A stretch of DNA of 64,000 nucleotides from Lucifuga dentata (GCA_014773175.1 VXCM01002588.1:159226-223225), one strand, 5' to 3'; shown: positions 53,211 through 64,000, numbered from the stretch's first letter. Made by a program: numbers and translations. Notes: generated from the sequence alone by a model not told the origin.

Positions 53211-56200
53211 AAAAACCACACACAACAATCAGCTCATGACTTATTACATCTTACAATTGACTCAAAGTTGGATGAAGATCAATCTAACATGATGTGTCCT
53301 GTCTGCTGTGCAAATTTTCCCTGTATTTGGAATTTTTTGTGCATTATTATCATTATTATGATGATTATTATAATGATGACGATGATTATTATTATTATTA
53401 TTATTATTACACTTCCTACCTACTACAGTGACTCAAAACTTTTCATCAGGTAGTTGCATGTGTATTGGATGCAGAAAAAGCCAAAGTAGCTGATGAAGAA
53501 TAATTATAATTTTGTGACATCACTTTGTTTAAATGGGTATATGGTTAAAGGGTAAATCTAATCTAATCTAAAGTTAATATTATCATAGAGAAAAATATGT
53601 GAATGTGTAAACTCCAATCAGCTGTTAGCCTTATGTAAAGACTGATTTAGGTGTTTCAGATCTTTATAGTGAGATATTTTGGGATGTGCTCTTTAAAATA
53701 TCGTTTTGCAAATTAGCAGAAAATTATCAAAAGACTGATAAAAAAAAAATGTTTTGTTTGTATATTTTATGCCTTCGTCGTAAACAAGGAATCTTATCTT
53801 TGTTAGTAATTACATCAGGCTCCAGAAGCAGCAAGGTCAGATGGCAGCAACCGAGTGTGTGTGTGTGTTTTTTTTATGTTATTTTATTTTATTTTTTACA
53901 TTAAAACTCCTCATGCACTGGCAGCTGTCTGTGCTGCAATAAGAGTTCTTTTTGCTTTTCCTTTTTCTGACAAGTGGCAACTGAAACTTTTCTTTGCAAA
54001 ACTGTTTTGTCCTTTTAACCAGCCTGGTACATTTTTGCTGCACTGAAAAAAAAAAAATCAATGTTGCCACTAAAATAACTTGGAACTGCATGAAAACTTT
54101 CCAACTCACTTTAAGCTGCCTTCATTCCAGACATCACACAGCCTCAAACCAAACTTGTCTAATAGACAGAGTCAGCTCTCCAAGAAATGTCAATTCTGCC
54201 CCCTGATGGTAAAGTTACAGGAATGAACTTGCTTTATGTAGCTACTCTGCAGGAACATAAAGCACAATTAAACCTGAAAAATGTGGCTCAATTTTGTGAG
54301 TTTTAATTTGTTTTGTTTTTTTTAAAGCTGCCCAAAACATATTCCTCAATGCAAGCATATAACCAACAAGCCATGCATACGGACACACTTTAGGAAAACA
54401 GACAGCACAAAACAATAAAAAAACATGATGTGGCTGTTTTAATGACTGTGTTATTGCCTCATCCAGCTCGCTGAGCGCCATATGTAAACTGCACCCAGGG
54501 CAGAGCCTAATTAACAGACTGCTGCTCCCATTTCACCTCGTTTCCTCTGCTTCACTTCATTCTAACTGACACACACATGCACACAGTGAACTTACCCTTT
54601 CGCAGAAACACACACACACACAGAAAAAGTGTCTCACCAGTAAGGCCGGGGACAAGCGATCCTCTGGGAAGTGACTTTGCAGATGAGCAAACAGTTGCAC
54701 GGGCAGCGAACGTATTTCTTCCCTGCTGGAGCGTTCTTAATGGGCTGCAGAGGGAGAGAGAAGCATGGAATATGAAAAGAAAAGAAGAGTATATTACACG
54801 TTGAGTAGATAATAGGCTAATTATTCTCCATGGATTAGAATTAAGCAGCAGCGTGTGACGGGCAGAGTGCTGCAGTCATATGAAGCCAAAACACAGCAGT
54901 TCAAGTACAAAGATCTTGTTGGTGCTTCATGGTGCCCAACAGCAAAGTAGCAACTTGTACTGTTCAACAGACAATTATAACACTCATATTGGCATGAGAG
55001 CTGAGAGTTATAATGACACTTTCACCGTTGCTCACTCTGTCTAGCCAAAACATACTTCTGGTGCTAGAAAGCAGCTACAGCAACAAGTTTTTCTAGAACC
55101 GCTTCTCATGCTGCGTTCACAGACCTCGGAACTCAGATTTTTCCGACTTCTTACTTGGAAAAATGCATTGGAACGGCATTTGAAGTCGGAGCTCTGGCTG
55201 GAAAACTCCATTTACCCCGACTTACCGAGTATGACGTCACTCAACATGGCAGTGCTGTGGAAGCAAGTTTTATGAATGGAAATGATCAGCTAAAAGACAA
55301 ATAAAGTATTTTTTCTTGCGTGAAATTGAAAGAAAAAGGTCAGAATATATCGCCAAGTTAACTATCTATAGTGTATAATAACCGTTTGCCACTGATACGT
55401 AAGTGTAAATAATTTCATATTACTACTTCTCTGCACAGTTTAATACCCACTGTGATTAATATCATTGTAAAACAACACAACCAAACAGTCCTGTAGTCTA
55501 ACTTTACTTTAGTTAGCATTTATTACAATGTTTAATTAATTTTACAGTATTTATTGGTGTTGAGCTATGTTTTTTTTGATTACATTCGGCTGGAACGGTT
55601 TGAGGTTGGAAGCTGGAATTTCCAAATGGGAAAAATCCGAGTTCTGAGCTCTGTCGAACGCAGCATCAGTACCATAACAACAATGGAGGGGACATGGAGA
55701 CTATACTGGGGCCGTGGAGTGTCTGCAGGTTACAAAGGTGTATATTAGGCCACACACACTTCCTTTTGATTTTTCCAAAGATTTTTTTCAAAAGAATTTG
55801 AGGATGTGATTGGTTTGGTTGGCATATTGCTGCAGCGGAACTAGGATGTAGTGGGTTGTGGCAGCCGGATGAATTAGCAGACGGACGTGTAAAGTATAAA
55901 AGGTCTGGCTGGGGCAGTGTGGCGTTGTTATTCTGCCAGCGGTTGTATCGGGGAAGCTGCCGCAAGCGTCAATCTTCCTCATCACTCTGGTCTTGACTGC
56001 ATTTTGTCCGGTGGCTGTATTGGAATTTATAATTGTGCTGACCGCAGCGTACACGTCAGTTTGGTTGTGGTAATCGGGCGGCGTGGCGGTGTATTTCCAG
56101 ACGGAAAAGAGAGAGATGTGCACACCTGTAGAGCGTTGCTGATCCAGTGTCAAGGTGGCATTTCAATTCTGGCTCCATGGTATGTGTGTGGCCAGCGCAT

Positions 56201-59200
56201 ACCAGGTAATTGTAGTCTTAATCAAATTGCGCATTTATGTATGGATATATATATATATGTTTATGGGAACTGATGTGCATAATTGTGTTTTAGAGGATGT
56301 TGGGGCATGAAGGCAGACCATAGAGGGATGGGAAAGGAAGGTTAATTTCACAGCTGGTGGGTTTCTTTGTATGTGTTTCTTTTGTATTAAATGTTTTTTT
56401 GTTTTTTGTTTTTTTTTACAATTAAATGTCATGGTTAATTTGTTGAATATTTATATGTATGTATTAATTGTGTTTGGTGTGTCTCCAGCTGGTGAGCCAC
56501 TGCTTGGGCTCAGCCAACCTGTGCTTTACGCTCTGTATAAAGTGAATATGTAGATGTTTCAACTAAAGAACGTCGGGAAATAAAGATAAATGGTCATTTT
56601 TTTATAAACTGTACCTTTGATCTGCCTTTCCTTAAAGAGGGCCAGGACCTGCTCTTAGGATTGGCCTGTGTCTAACTGGGCTACAATAATTACACACTGA
56701 GCTTACTTCATGTTCTTCATATGCACTTATTCAGCTATAGCCATATGAAATACATGACTATAAGCAGTTTTGATATAAGGCATGTGTATGAAAACATACA
56801 GAATGTTCACGCGGTGGATTTGTATAATCTCGCAAGGTCACACTGCAATTTTAATAATGCAGAAATCAATTACCAATGACACTGAGCTCAGCGACAGAGC
56901 TGTGTGTTTTATTGGTGCTGCAGGTAAATGAATCGCAGACCTTCATCTGGGCTTAAGAGATCATACAGGCTGATATCTGCCCTGCTGGGTGTTTTCTCTC
57001 ATGCATCATTAATCAGACAGTTCACATTAACTCCTGTGTTTCCTGCACTAATATTCAGTTTCACTGTACAACAGCTGCTGTAGTGAAATGAAGTCAAATT
57101 AAAGCTGAGATCAAGCTAATTGTCATGTTATTATGTGTATGTCTTATCCCAAACTCTCCTTTAGCCTAATTTAAAAAAATAAATAAATAAATAAATAAAA
57201 TAAAATAAAATAAAAAAAATGTACCTCATTACCCTTGACTTGGACCCTGTAGATCACACCTCTTTACTCCTAATGCCTGATCTTTTGCTTCCTGCACATA
57301 TTCCTGTAGAAATCTCTGGATTGGAGCCAGTACTTATTTATTAACACATCTCTATACGATGCAACTTCCATCTGTAATGCTAATAATGTGTACTTGCACA
57401 TCCATACTACTTTGTGTGGATGTAAATGTGACTTTGTGTGTTTTCTAAGCTGGCGACCAACAGGCTACATCTGCCCAGCCTGGCCACGTTTTGATATGTC
57501 TACATATGTTCCCTCCATCTGTAAATTGCTTTTATTGCATATTGGTACATCTGGACACATTTCATATTTCTTTCCATCTGTACATTGATTTGCATAGCTA
57601 GTGATGCACACTTGCAGATCCCCTACAACTAGTAAATCTGTCACGAGAGCTGCTCTGTAATGATCTTGAGGCTCTCTCCCTCGTGGATGCTCCTGTGCGC
57701 TTTTCCCCCCTCCCTTCCTGAGTTGTTAGTTCTCAGCTGTAGCTAGTCCTGTCATTTAGCGCTCCACTATTTTAGTGGCAGTTTGTCCGGTGTTCAGTGC
57801 CTGATTGTCATTTCGACACCGATCAGCTCTCCAGTGCCTCTCTGTTCTCCGAGCGTCTCCATCCTTTCGCCACCTGTCTGGTTTGTTTGCTGGTCTTTCT
57901 GCTCATTGTTTCCCTGTGAATCAGTTTTTTTGTTTGTTAGTACCTTTTTTCTCCTATGTTTGTTGAAACTCTCCCTAGAAAATTATTCGACTTGCTAGTT
58001 TTTTTTTTCCTTTAATCAAACCTCGTGTAGGTTTCGCCTTTTGTTGTTTGTTTTTCCTTATTGTTTGATGTTTGTGTGCCATACATTCATAGGCATCGTT
58101 TCATGTTTATCTTTGTATGACGTCAGACGCTGATTTATGTTAATTCCGGACTGGGCGTGTCATTCTTTGTATCGTTATTAGTTCTACAGTCTGGCTTACC
58201 TGTATTAGTTTTTGCTTGGTTTTTTTTGTTTCTCACTTAGTGTATTTAATACAAATTGTTCTTACCAAGCTTTTCTTTGTGGTGTCTGCTTTTGGGTTCT
58301 TGATATTATACCTGTTACAAAATCTGATAGTGAAGATGCTCCACCATTATGTTTTCATATATTTGGTTGTGGAAATTTTATGCAATATTATCTCCTGGCT
58401 TCCATAATTGTCCAAATCAAATAAATCCATCCCTCAGCTGTTCCAACTGTCCTATTTCCTCCGGTAATCTAATTAATCTTGACATGTACTCAACTGTTCA
58501 AAGGTTATGAATGCAAGTGCAAGTTGTGCATCTTCACTAATTACCTTCTTGGTTGAAGATAATTCATGGAAAGCTTCAGTATATCACTGTCAAATTAATT
58601 GTGAGACATTTCTGTAATTATAACATTAACATAACAATGAGGACGCTGTCAAGATGAGTGGTTCTCTCTAGTGGCTTTCATATTATTTGGTGCTCACATT
58701 TGGCAACATTAGGACCATGTTTAGCATAAAACCTGTTGATTCTTGTCACGGTAGGAATGTTGCTATCCGCTTCTTTTTTTTTTTTTTTTAAANTTTTTTT
58801 TTTTTTTTTAAACAAACCAAACAAGATGAGTTAATTCTCCTCCTTTTCCTGATGTGAATGCGCCATGAGGGTCTATTTGCAGTGGAACCAGAAACTTTTC
58901 TGTTTTGCGCCAAGAATTAAACAATTCTGGTGGTCAATGTTAAGTAGAGAAACTGATACAGACTGCCACACCTATCAGCAAAGTTATCATTTGAGTATGT
59001 ATGCACGTGTTTTGTGACTGTAAGTCTAAACAAATGGTGTGAAAAACTGTTAGGAAGAGTGACAAATTCCTCAAGGAACCTACCGTAGCTTCATTGCAGA
59101 CGCCACATTTTACCACGTGCTGGTGGATCTTGCCCTCCACAGAGATCAGGCTCTGACACACCCTGCAGCTGATGACAGGAGCACTGCCACTCTCTGGGGA

Positions 59201-60672
59201 GGTNGAGATCAGGCTCTGACACACCCTGCAGCTGATGACAGGAGCACTGCCACTCTCTGGGGAGGTGAGAGGGGAATAGGGCGGCGGATCCTCCCCTAGG
59301 AGCACTGAGGGCTGAGTGGGGCTAGGGAATGGAGGAAAGCCTGGGGAGAAAGACAAGGAAGTGAAAGGATGATAAACACAAACCTGTAAAACCAGTAACC
59401 AATGAATGATTCTAAGGTGAACAGAGTTACAAGACCTGCAAAATGTATAGAAAATAGACTTGATTCCCATGACAATGATCTCTTATGTTAGGATTAACGA
59501 GATAATAAGATCTGGTCTCGAGTTCTACTGAAAAGAGCTTTACAAAAACATTCCTGGAATGCTGAACAGGCCAAGTTTCAGAGAAAACCTGAGGAAAACT
59601 GAGGGACTAAATGGAACAAAACTGTATCCAGGAATTTTAAGCAGCTTATCATACTGGTGTATGTAGATAAATGTATATGCATTTAAATTAGCAAAGATGC
59701 AAATTATAATGTTAAAATGTTGTTTGGACCAATAAAGATGAATTTATGCATGTATGCTCATGTACACATGTATTAGGTTTGTAAATAATAGGAAACAAAA
59801 GGGAAATGATACAACATGAAATGTATACATTTAAATTGAGATAATTATGAAGTTATACTGTACTTATTTCTACTAGTTTTAAGACATTTTTATTTTTCAT
59901 TATTTTAGAAACTGAAGTATGCGTTTTTCCTAACAGGAAGTCTTAAAGACAGTGTTTAGAGCGGACACATCATGCCTTTTCTATTAAAGTATTGACAAAT
60001 GGTCCCGCCCCGTCTGAGCTCTGATTGGTCGAACTGCTCTCTAGCGGTATCGCTCAGCAGCTTTTCTATTGGTTGATTTATATGCCAATCAAATCAGATG
60101 TTTCACGGTTGCTAGCTAGCTAAGCGATAGCTTGCATGTACAGTAGGCTTCATTCAGCCCTAAAATTCATCCAATACTTTATGTTAAAAAGCTTAAATAA
60201 AATAAATGTATTCATATTACTATGCTGAACTGAAAACTTGAAGCGCCATTGAAGTGCTTGGCTGAACAAAGCCAATGATGCCTAACTTAACAGCTGTTAG
60301 CTTAGTTAGCATACTGTTTTTCCCTTCAATATCTGCTGCACATCATGACTGCAGAACAAAACACTTCAGTTAAAGTTTCCTCGTGTACTCAGATAAATTA
60401 TACATTTTTTAAGCTTCTATCATAGCTACGCGACATGCAGATTCTTTGTCATAGCTAGCAAGTTACAAAGCTAACTAGGATGCCCAGTCAGTGGAGGCTA
60501 ACGTATGCTAGGCTAGCTAGAGTGGGGTGGAGGTGAGAGCACCGTGATACTCACTCTGTGGTTTGTTGGGTACTCCGTAGGGTGCTGCACCGGGAGACAC
60601 CCCTCCGTTACCGCTACCACCAGCACCATCTCCCAGATCTGACAGTAACGGGGACCTCTCGCCGTCCGCCAT
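45742..60672 (-). CDS. pip4p1: PIP4P1 / TMEM55B, phosphatidylinositol-4,5-bisphosphate 4-phosphatase family
   Basis: Seven coding exons: 60555-60672, 59084-59340 (with an artefactual 63-base insertion), 54638-54744, 53051-53156, 51757-51809, 50121-50211, 45742-45885. Phases agree and give 270 codons plus stop, close to the mammalian length. It starts [12 protein letters not shown], runs through a Pro-rich segment with [10 protein letters not shown], then Cys-rich zinc-ribbon-like pairs (CRVC, CGVC, CPCNC, CGHC, CPHC). The proposed catalytic CX5R motif is CKVTSQR (residues 126-132). Two C-terminal membrane segments (about 206-225 and 236-258) follow, and the protein ends [20 protein letters not shown]55B sits in late endosome/lysosome membranes; it is described as a PI(4,5)P2 4-phosphatase, recruits JIP4 for dynein-driven lysosome transport and supports V-ATPase assembly. 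No defect is visible apart from the assembly duplication. Confidence 0.97.
47630..48302. mobile_element. TTAA-bounded inverted-repeat element, right end duplicated around an N
   Basis: It starts TTAAAGGACCATACCACCC; the right TIR ends at 48234 (GGTCCTTTAA). After N 48238 the last 67 bases are repeated (48239-48305), giving a second apparent end. One end is spurious, and the true element is about 605 bp. It lies in pip4p1 intron 6. Confidence 0.9.
50863..51492. mobile_element. TTAA-type element, opposite orientation, duplicated left TIR
   Basis: The left end is TTAAAGAACCATACC, the right end GGTATGGTCCTTCAA (one change from TTAA). N 50948 separates two 67-bp copies of the left TIR (50881-50947 and 50949-51015). 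It lies in pip4p1 intron 5, about 265 bp from exon 5. Confidence 0.88.
53174..53214. repeat. CA plus poly-A run upstream of pip4p1 exon 4 acceptor
   Basis: On the transcribed strand a long T run and GT run precede the acceptor (ctttttag) by about 20 bases, forming its pyrimidine-rich tract. Confidence 0.9.
54638..54744 (-). CDS. pip4p1: pip4p1 exon 3: CX5R catalytic motif
   Basis: The exon codes [20 protein letters not shown] followed by [23 protein letters not shown] is the CX5R signature of Cys-based phosphatases that was used to define this family. The CPCNC and CPRPYC cysteines probably bind metal. This is the best conserved exon of the gene. Confidence 0.96.
54745..59083. other. pip4p1 intron 2
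   Basis: Holds the ATGCTGCGTTC element, a plus-strand TATA-containing block (55895-56590), an AAAT repeat at 57174-57217 and T runs with N 58793. The region 57600-58500 is T-rich and non-coding. Confidence 0.75.
55108..55666. mobile_element. Inverted-repeat element with ATGCTGCGTTC termini
   Basis: ATGCTGCGTTCACAGACCTC at the left mirrors GAACGCAGCAT at the right, and the similarity continues inward (GAACTC, GGATTTTTCC-like). The total is about 560 bp with no coding frame. No clear flanking duplication was found, so the superfamily is left open. It lies in pip4p1 intron 2. Confidence 0.65.
59084..59340 (-). CDS. pip4p1: pip4p1 exon 2 with in-frame assembly duplication
   Basis: The exon codes [20 protein letters not shown], the SPESGSAP segment and Cys pair CRVC, then [20 protein letters not shown] 59204 separates two identical 62-bp copies (59142-59203 and 59205-59266). 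Because 62 plus the N is 63 bases, a gene predictor would translate straight through and report 21 extra residues repeating [16 protein letters not shown]. Removing one copy gives 194 bp and matches the family without a gap. Confidence 0.92.
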
Positions 60673-62161
60673 ATCGTGAGCAAGGCGTGGGGAGAGTGGG
60701 GCCGCGGATGCTGACCGATTCGGTGTTGTATTGTTGTGCCGGAAATGCAGGCGTCACATGATCACACCACCGTCGCTGCTGCGGTAACGGTCCACGGAGG
60801 TGTGGCACCGAACACACGGATCCTAATATGCATCTAATATTTAATACGTTACTGAGTGATTATTACGTGTAGTGGTGGTGGAAGCACTCAGATCTTTAAC
60901 TCAAGTAATAGCAGTGATATTTCAATGGAAGAATACTCCATTAAAAGTTAAAATCCTACAATTAAAGTATTTTATTAGTAGTAATAGCATGAAAATGTAC
61001 TCAGAAAGTGTTAATTGTGAATATGGTCCCAGTCAAATTGTTAAATTATATGATACATATCATGGCTTCAGGAATGAAAATCTCTAAATTAATATAAGGC
61101 TTTTTATAACTCCATTAAGAGTGCTTGTTCTGATTTCAGATGAAAAATTACTCTGTATTTTCTATTTCTTAAATTATTGAGAAAAGTCTGGAACACGTGT
61201 TTTTACCCAGCAAGAGCATTATTTTATTAGCTTATTCCATGTTGAATTTAAACATAATTTACCTGTCTGTACCTGTCTGTCTAGTTGGATAGCAGTGTGT
61301 GAATTTGTTTGAAAGTAAGACATAAAATGATGATTAGCAAAATTTGCATGAAATCATAAATTCTAAGAAGCTGGGGATTTTGAATTAAAGGAGCAGATGG
61401 TGCAAGATTTGGAATGGATCCTGACAAAGTTTGTCCAACTTTTATGTATTTGAGCTACGTATTTTGCAATATCCTGCCTACATTCATATGTGTGTTATGT
61501 CCAGTACGATCAAGTCTTTGGCCACAGAGGAGTGCCACTGGAGCAGTCGGAGGGTTGGGTATCTAATCTTATTCAAATAGTTGTTTAGTGTGAAAAAGAG
61601 TGAGTAATTGACCTCTCCCACAGTTGTTTTCAAAGCTGGTTTCAGGACGTGAACTCTCGATGTTCCAGCTACATGCCTGATTTACTAAACTTTAAGATGC
61701 TGTTGGAATGCAAAACAACTTCAGCGTGGATAATCTGTGACCTTTAAAAGAAGTTACACTTTCAGAAAAGCACTAATATATACAGTTCTTCTTAAATCTC
61801 TTGATTCACATATGCCATATAATAAACGATATTATCAGCCCCAAACATTTTAAGTGGTTTTACTCTTTACCCTTGTTATCTAATTATAGAGCAGCCACAT
61901 ACTAAGAACATTTTTATTTTTTAAAATGTTTAAGACGTTAATACAAAAGTAGTTCAATACATTTACATTTAAAAGCATTATAACATCAAAATTGACTGAA
62001 CATGTATTACAGTATATAAATTAAACACTCTTTACATATACTGGTATATTTAGCTTACGTAGCTCATAAGCAAGGCAGTGTGTACATTCCCCTGTACACT
62101 TTTGTTAGACTTATTCTGTGTATTCTGAGTATGTTGGGCTGTTGTTATTTTATTTATTTTT
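59341..62161. other. pip4p1 intron 1, pip4p1 5' region and interval to dnaaf6
   Basis: 59341-60554 is intron with GCTA-rich stretches near 60108-60135 and 60455-60525. 60673-60800 is the pip4p1 promoter. 60800-62100 is AT-rich, with no frame or repeat recognised; its right end should contain the dnaaf6 3' UTR and poly-A sites. Confidence 0.75.
60738..60763 (-). promoter_or_regulatory. pip4p1 proximal promoter: MiT/TFE-type E-box and ETS-type site
   Basis: At 60753-60763 the plus strand reads GTCACATGATC, containing TCACATGA, a core bound by MITF/TFEB-type bHLH-ZIP factors and one change from the CLEAR consensus GTCACGTGAC. It is about 85 bp upstream of the ATG. GCCGGAAATG, an ETS-type site, is at 60738-60747. 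TMEM55B is a reported TFEB target in mammals; use of this site here is inference. Confidence 0.5.
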
Positions 62162-63678
62162 TTACTGCATGTTGATAAAGTCCATGGGGCGATTCATCAG
62201 TAAAGTCACCTCTAGTTCTTCTCTTTCACTGTGGAACTGGGCCTTCCCCTCCTGACTGTGGACAGGGTGTGGGAGATGGAGGCCCAGTTTACTGAGGAGG
62301 GGAGAGAAGAGAAGTCAGGTTACACACACATATAGTGAAGGGAAAGATTAAAGAACGCTACAAAATCAACATTGAGCCCAGGATATGATGTTCTTCTCTG
62401 ATTCTTCTTCTTCTTCTTTTCCTTTCGGCTTTCCCTTCAGGGGTCACCACAGCGAATCATCTGCCTCCATCTAACCCTATCCTCTGCCTCCTCTTCTCTC
62501 ACACCAACTAACTTCATGTCCTCTTTCACTACATCCATAAATCTCCTCTTTGGTCTTCCTCTAGGCCTCCTGCCTGGCAGTTCCAACCTCAGCATCCTTC
62601 TACCGATATGTTCACTATCCCTCCTCTGTACATGTCCAAACCATCTCAGTCTGGCCTCTCTGACTTTATCTCCAAAACATCTAACATGCGCTGTCCCTCT
62701 GATGTACTCGTTCCTGATCCTATCCATCCTCGTCACTCCCAAAGAGAACCTCAGCATTTTAGTCTCTGCTACCTCTAGCTCTGCCTCCTGTCTTTTCCTC
62801 AGTGCCACTGTCTCTAAGCCATACAACATCGCTGGTCTCACCACCGTTTTGTACACCTTTCCTTTCATTCTTGCCGAGACTCTTTTGTCACACATCACAC
62901 CTGACACTTTTCTCCACCCATTCCAACCTGCTTGCACACGTTTCTTCACCTCTTTTCCACACTCTCCATTGCTCTGGACTGTGGACCCTAAGTACTTAAA
63001 ATCCTCCACCTTCTTTATCTCTATTCCCTGTAACCTCACCATTCCACTTGAGTCCCTCTCATTCACAGCCATGTATTCTGTCTTGCTGCGGCTAACCTTC
63101 ATTCCTCTCCTTTCCAGGGCATATCTCCACCTCTCTAGGTTTTCCTCCACCTGCTCCCTGCTCTCACTACAGATCACAATGTCATCTGCAAACATCATAG
63201 TCCAAGGGGATTCTTGTCTAACCTCATCTGTCAGCCTGTCCATCACTACAGCAAACAAGAAGGGGCTCAGAGCTGATCCTTGGTGTAGTCCCACTTCCAC
63301 CTTGAACTCCTCTGTCACACCTACGGCACACCTCACCACTGTCTTACAGCTCTCATACATGTCCTGCACCACTCTAACATACTTCTCTGCCACTCCAGAC
63401 TTCCTCATACAACACCACAGTTCCTCTCTCAGCACCCTGTCGTATGCTTTCTCTAGATCTACAAAGGCACAATGCAGCTCCCTCTGACCTTCTCTGATTA
63501 AAAGGAATTATTTCAACTCTGGTCTGAGCTGCTCCTTTGCCATCATGAGGGTATTAAAAAACATGAAAGAGAACATTTACAGCAGCGCTTACTATTTTGG
63601 CGTCCGTAGATCAAGGAACATTTCTTTTACATCCAGAATCACATCTGTTGCTTTAGTATCTGGTAGTTTAATTTTCAC
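62162..63678 (-). CDS. dnaaf6: Dynein axonemal assembly factor, PIH family, DNAAF6/PIH1D3-like, last two exons
   Basis: The penultimate exon (63593-63678) codes VKIKLPDTKATDVILDVKEM followed by FLDLRTPK; it joins in phase (TA + T) to the last exon (62162-62291) coding KLGLHLPHPVHSQEGKAQFH and ending RPMDFINMQ. The pattern of IKLP, then DxxLDVKE, LDLRTP, LxLPxPV, ELxVTL and a final MDFIN matches the C-terminal CS-like domain of PIH1D3. That protein is a cytoplasmic HSP90 co-factor for pre-assembly of axonemal dyneins. The PIH domain and start are beyond the right edge. AATAAA hexamers lie within 15 bases of the stop, with another near 61913-61918. Another PIH member is possible but fits less well. 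Confidence 0.83.
62404..63488 (-). mobile_element. RTE-clade LINE, 5'-truncated insertion with 11-bp target-site duplication
   Basis: On the minus strand the piece starts inside the reverse transcriptase and runs to the 3' end of the element, finishing with a short tandem (GAA)n-type tail, as RTE elements do. CTTCTCTGATT is present at both 62393-62403 and 63489-63499, a perfect 11-bp duplication. It lies in the last intron of the dnaaf6-like gene, in the same orientation as the gene. The open frame and perfect flanks indicate a recent insertion. Confidence 0.93.
62437..63488 (-). pseudogene. RTE reverse transcriptase, C-terminal fragment (open frame)
   Basis: About 350 codons without a stop or frameshift. 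It contains the end of RT motif A (FVDLEKAYDR), GLHQGSALSPFLFAVVMD, the catalytic FADDIVI box, KTEYM, and the typical tail RWFGHVQRRDSEHIGRR and RPRGRPKRRFMD. The N-terminal endonuclease and early RT are missing through 5' truncation, so it cannot be autonomous. The first methionine-like position is not a real start; translation would need an upstream promoter. A long plus-strand frame over the same bases is its shadow. Confidence 0.92.
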
Positions 63679-64000
63679 CTGAGGGGAAGAAAGTTATTAC
63701 AGAATAATTGCACACTTTAACCTTCACTTGAATTCTAAAAGAATATACATTTTCTAATATGTGATTATCCAAGTGGCAACACTTTTTATTATTTATGATG
63801 CATAACTTCTAATGCAAGGTATCAGCAAAAGTCTGAAAAACTGTACATCTAAATTTATGGCTGTAAAGGTACTGAAATGACTCACACAGTTAATAGCATT
63901 AAATGTGGAATGATGCAATTGCAGGATTCCTTTTTCCACATTCCATACTTAGATTTATGCCAAAATGCCAAATATATATTTAGAAGAATCCTGTCATTAC
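63679..64000. other. dnaaf6 intron at the right edge
   Basis: AT-rich intron sequence upstream of the penultimate dnaaf6 exon. No further exon is seen before the window ends. Confidence 0.7.

Larger units (their letters stand above)
45886..54637. other. pip4p1 introns 6 to 3
   Basis: 45886-50120 holds one TTAA element; 48600-49560 looks like an old repeat with TACGAG-type motifs. 50212-51756 holds another TTAA element. 51810-53050 includes a poly-A run at 52687-52713. 53157-54637 holds an ATT repeat at 53375-53408. Near 51590-51630 a minus-strand fragment resembles a SINE B-box. Confidence 0.75.

Noticed and set aside
55917..56273. A 118-codon plus-strand gene in pip4p1 intron 2
   Set aside because: The frame has no ATG start and no recognisable domain; kept only as a possible transcription unit in the findings.
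59117..59299. Genuine internal duplication of a Cys-pair segment in PIP4P1
   Set aside because: The copies are identical at the DNA level and separated by a single N, matching nine other such sites; an assembly artefact is far more likely.
62516..63487. Long plus-strand open frame of 323 codons
   Set aside because: It is antisense to the RTE reverse transcriptase, whose protein carries FADD and other RT motifs; the plus frame has no recognisable motif.

Overview
This window is nuclear DNA from a vertebrate, most likely a teleost fish. It has split genes with GT-AG introns, 5'-truncated RTE-type LINE sequence, a tRNA-derived SINE, many short inverted-repeat DNA elements and abundant CA/GT, GATA and GGAA microsatellites. 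There is no sign of a prokaryotic or viral genome.

Four protein-coding genes can be rebuilt exon by exon, all on the minus strand. In transcription order (right to left) they are: (1) the last two exons of a PIH-family dynein-assembly factor, most like DNAAF6/PIH1D3 (62162-63678), its 5' part lying off the right edge; (2) a complete seven-exon PIP4P1/TMEM55B gene (45742-60672), encoding a 270-residue two-TM lysosomal phosphoinositide phosphatase family protein; (3) a complete five-coding-exon ETS transcription factor of the ERF/ETV3/ETV3L group (28808-32412), 270 residues after correcting an assembly error; (4) DNA ligase I, LIG1 (173-27740), with its first 19 coding exons, from the PCNA-binding start to just past nucleotidyltransferase motif III. 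The remaining part, about 275 residues including the OB fold, lies beyond position 1. Each exon chain was accepted only where reading phase was conserved across every junction.

Most of the remaining sequence is intron and intergenic repeat. The dominant family is a roughly 0.4-0.64 kb non-autonomous DNA element with TIRs of about 90 bp beginning TTAAAGGACCAT and TTAA at both boundaries. It has eleven whole or partial copies plus a terminal stub. Other elements include two hAT-like insertions with 7/8 matching 8-bp flanks, a Harbinger-like element with TTA flanks, two copies of a mariner-like element, and an RTE LINE 3' piece with a perfect 11-bp target-site duplication in the last dnaaf6 intron.

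A recurring technical feature matters for any user: ten single N bases are each flanked by a direct duplication of about 54-67 bp, and most other Ns sit inside homopolymers or dinucleotide runs. These look like unmerged contig ends. Two fall in coding exons: one inserts 21 spurious codons in frame in pip4p1, the other shifts the frame in the ETS gene.

The genes are functionally unrelated (cilia assembly, lysosome, transcription, DNA replication) and form no pathway. Promoter-type motifs fit known biology: an E2F-type site upstream of LIG1 and a TFEB/MiT-type E-box upstream of PIP4P1. I found no convincing undescribed multi-gene system. The most unusual items are the TTAA element burst, the derived ETS paralogue with a GGAA microsatellite in its own intron, and a cryptic TATA-bearing block in a pip4p1 intron.
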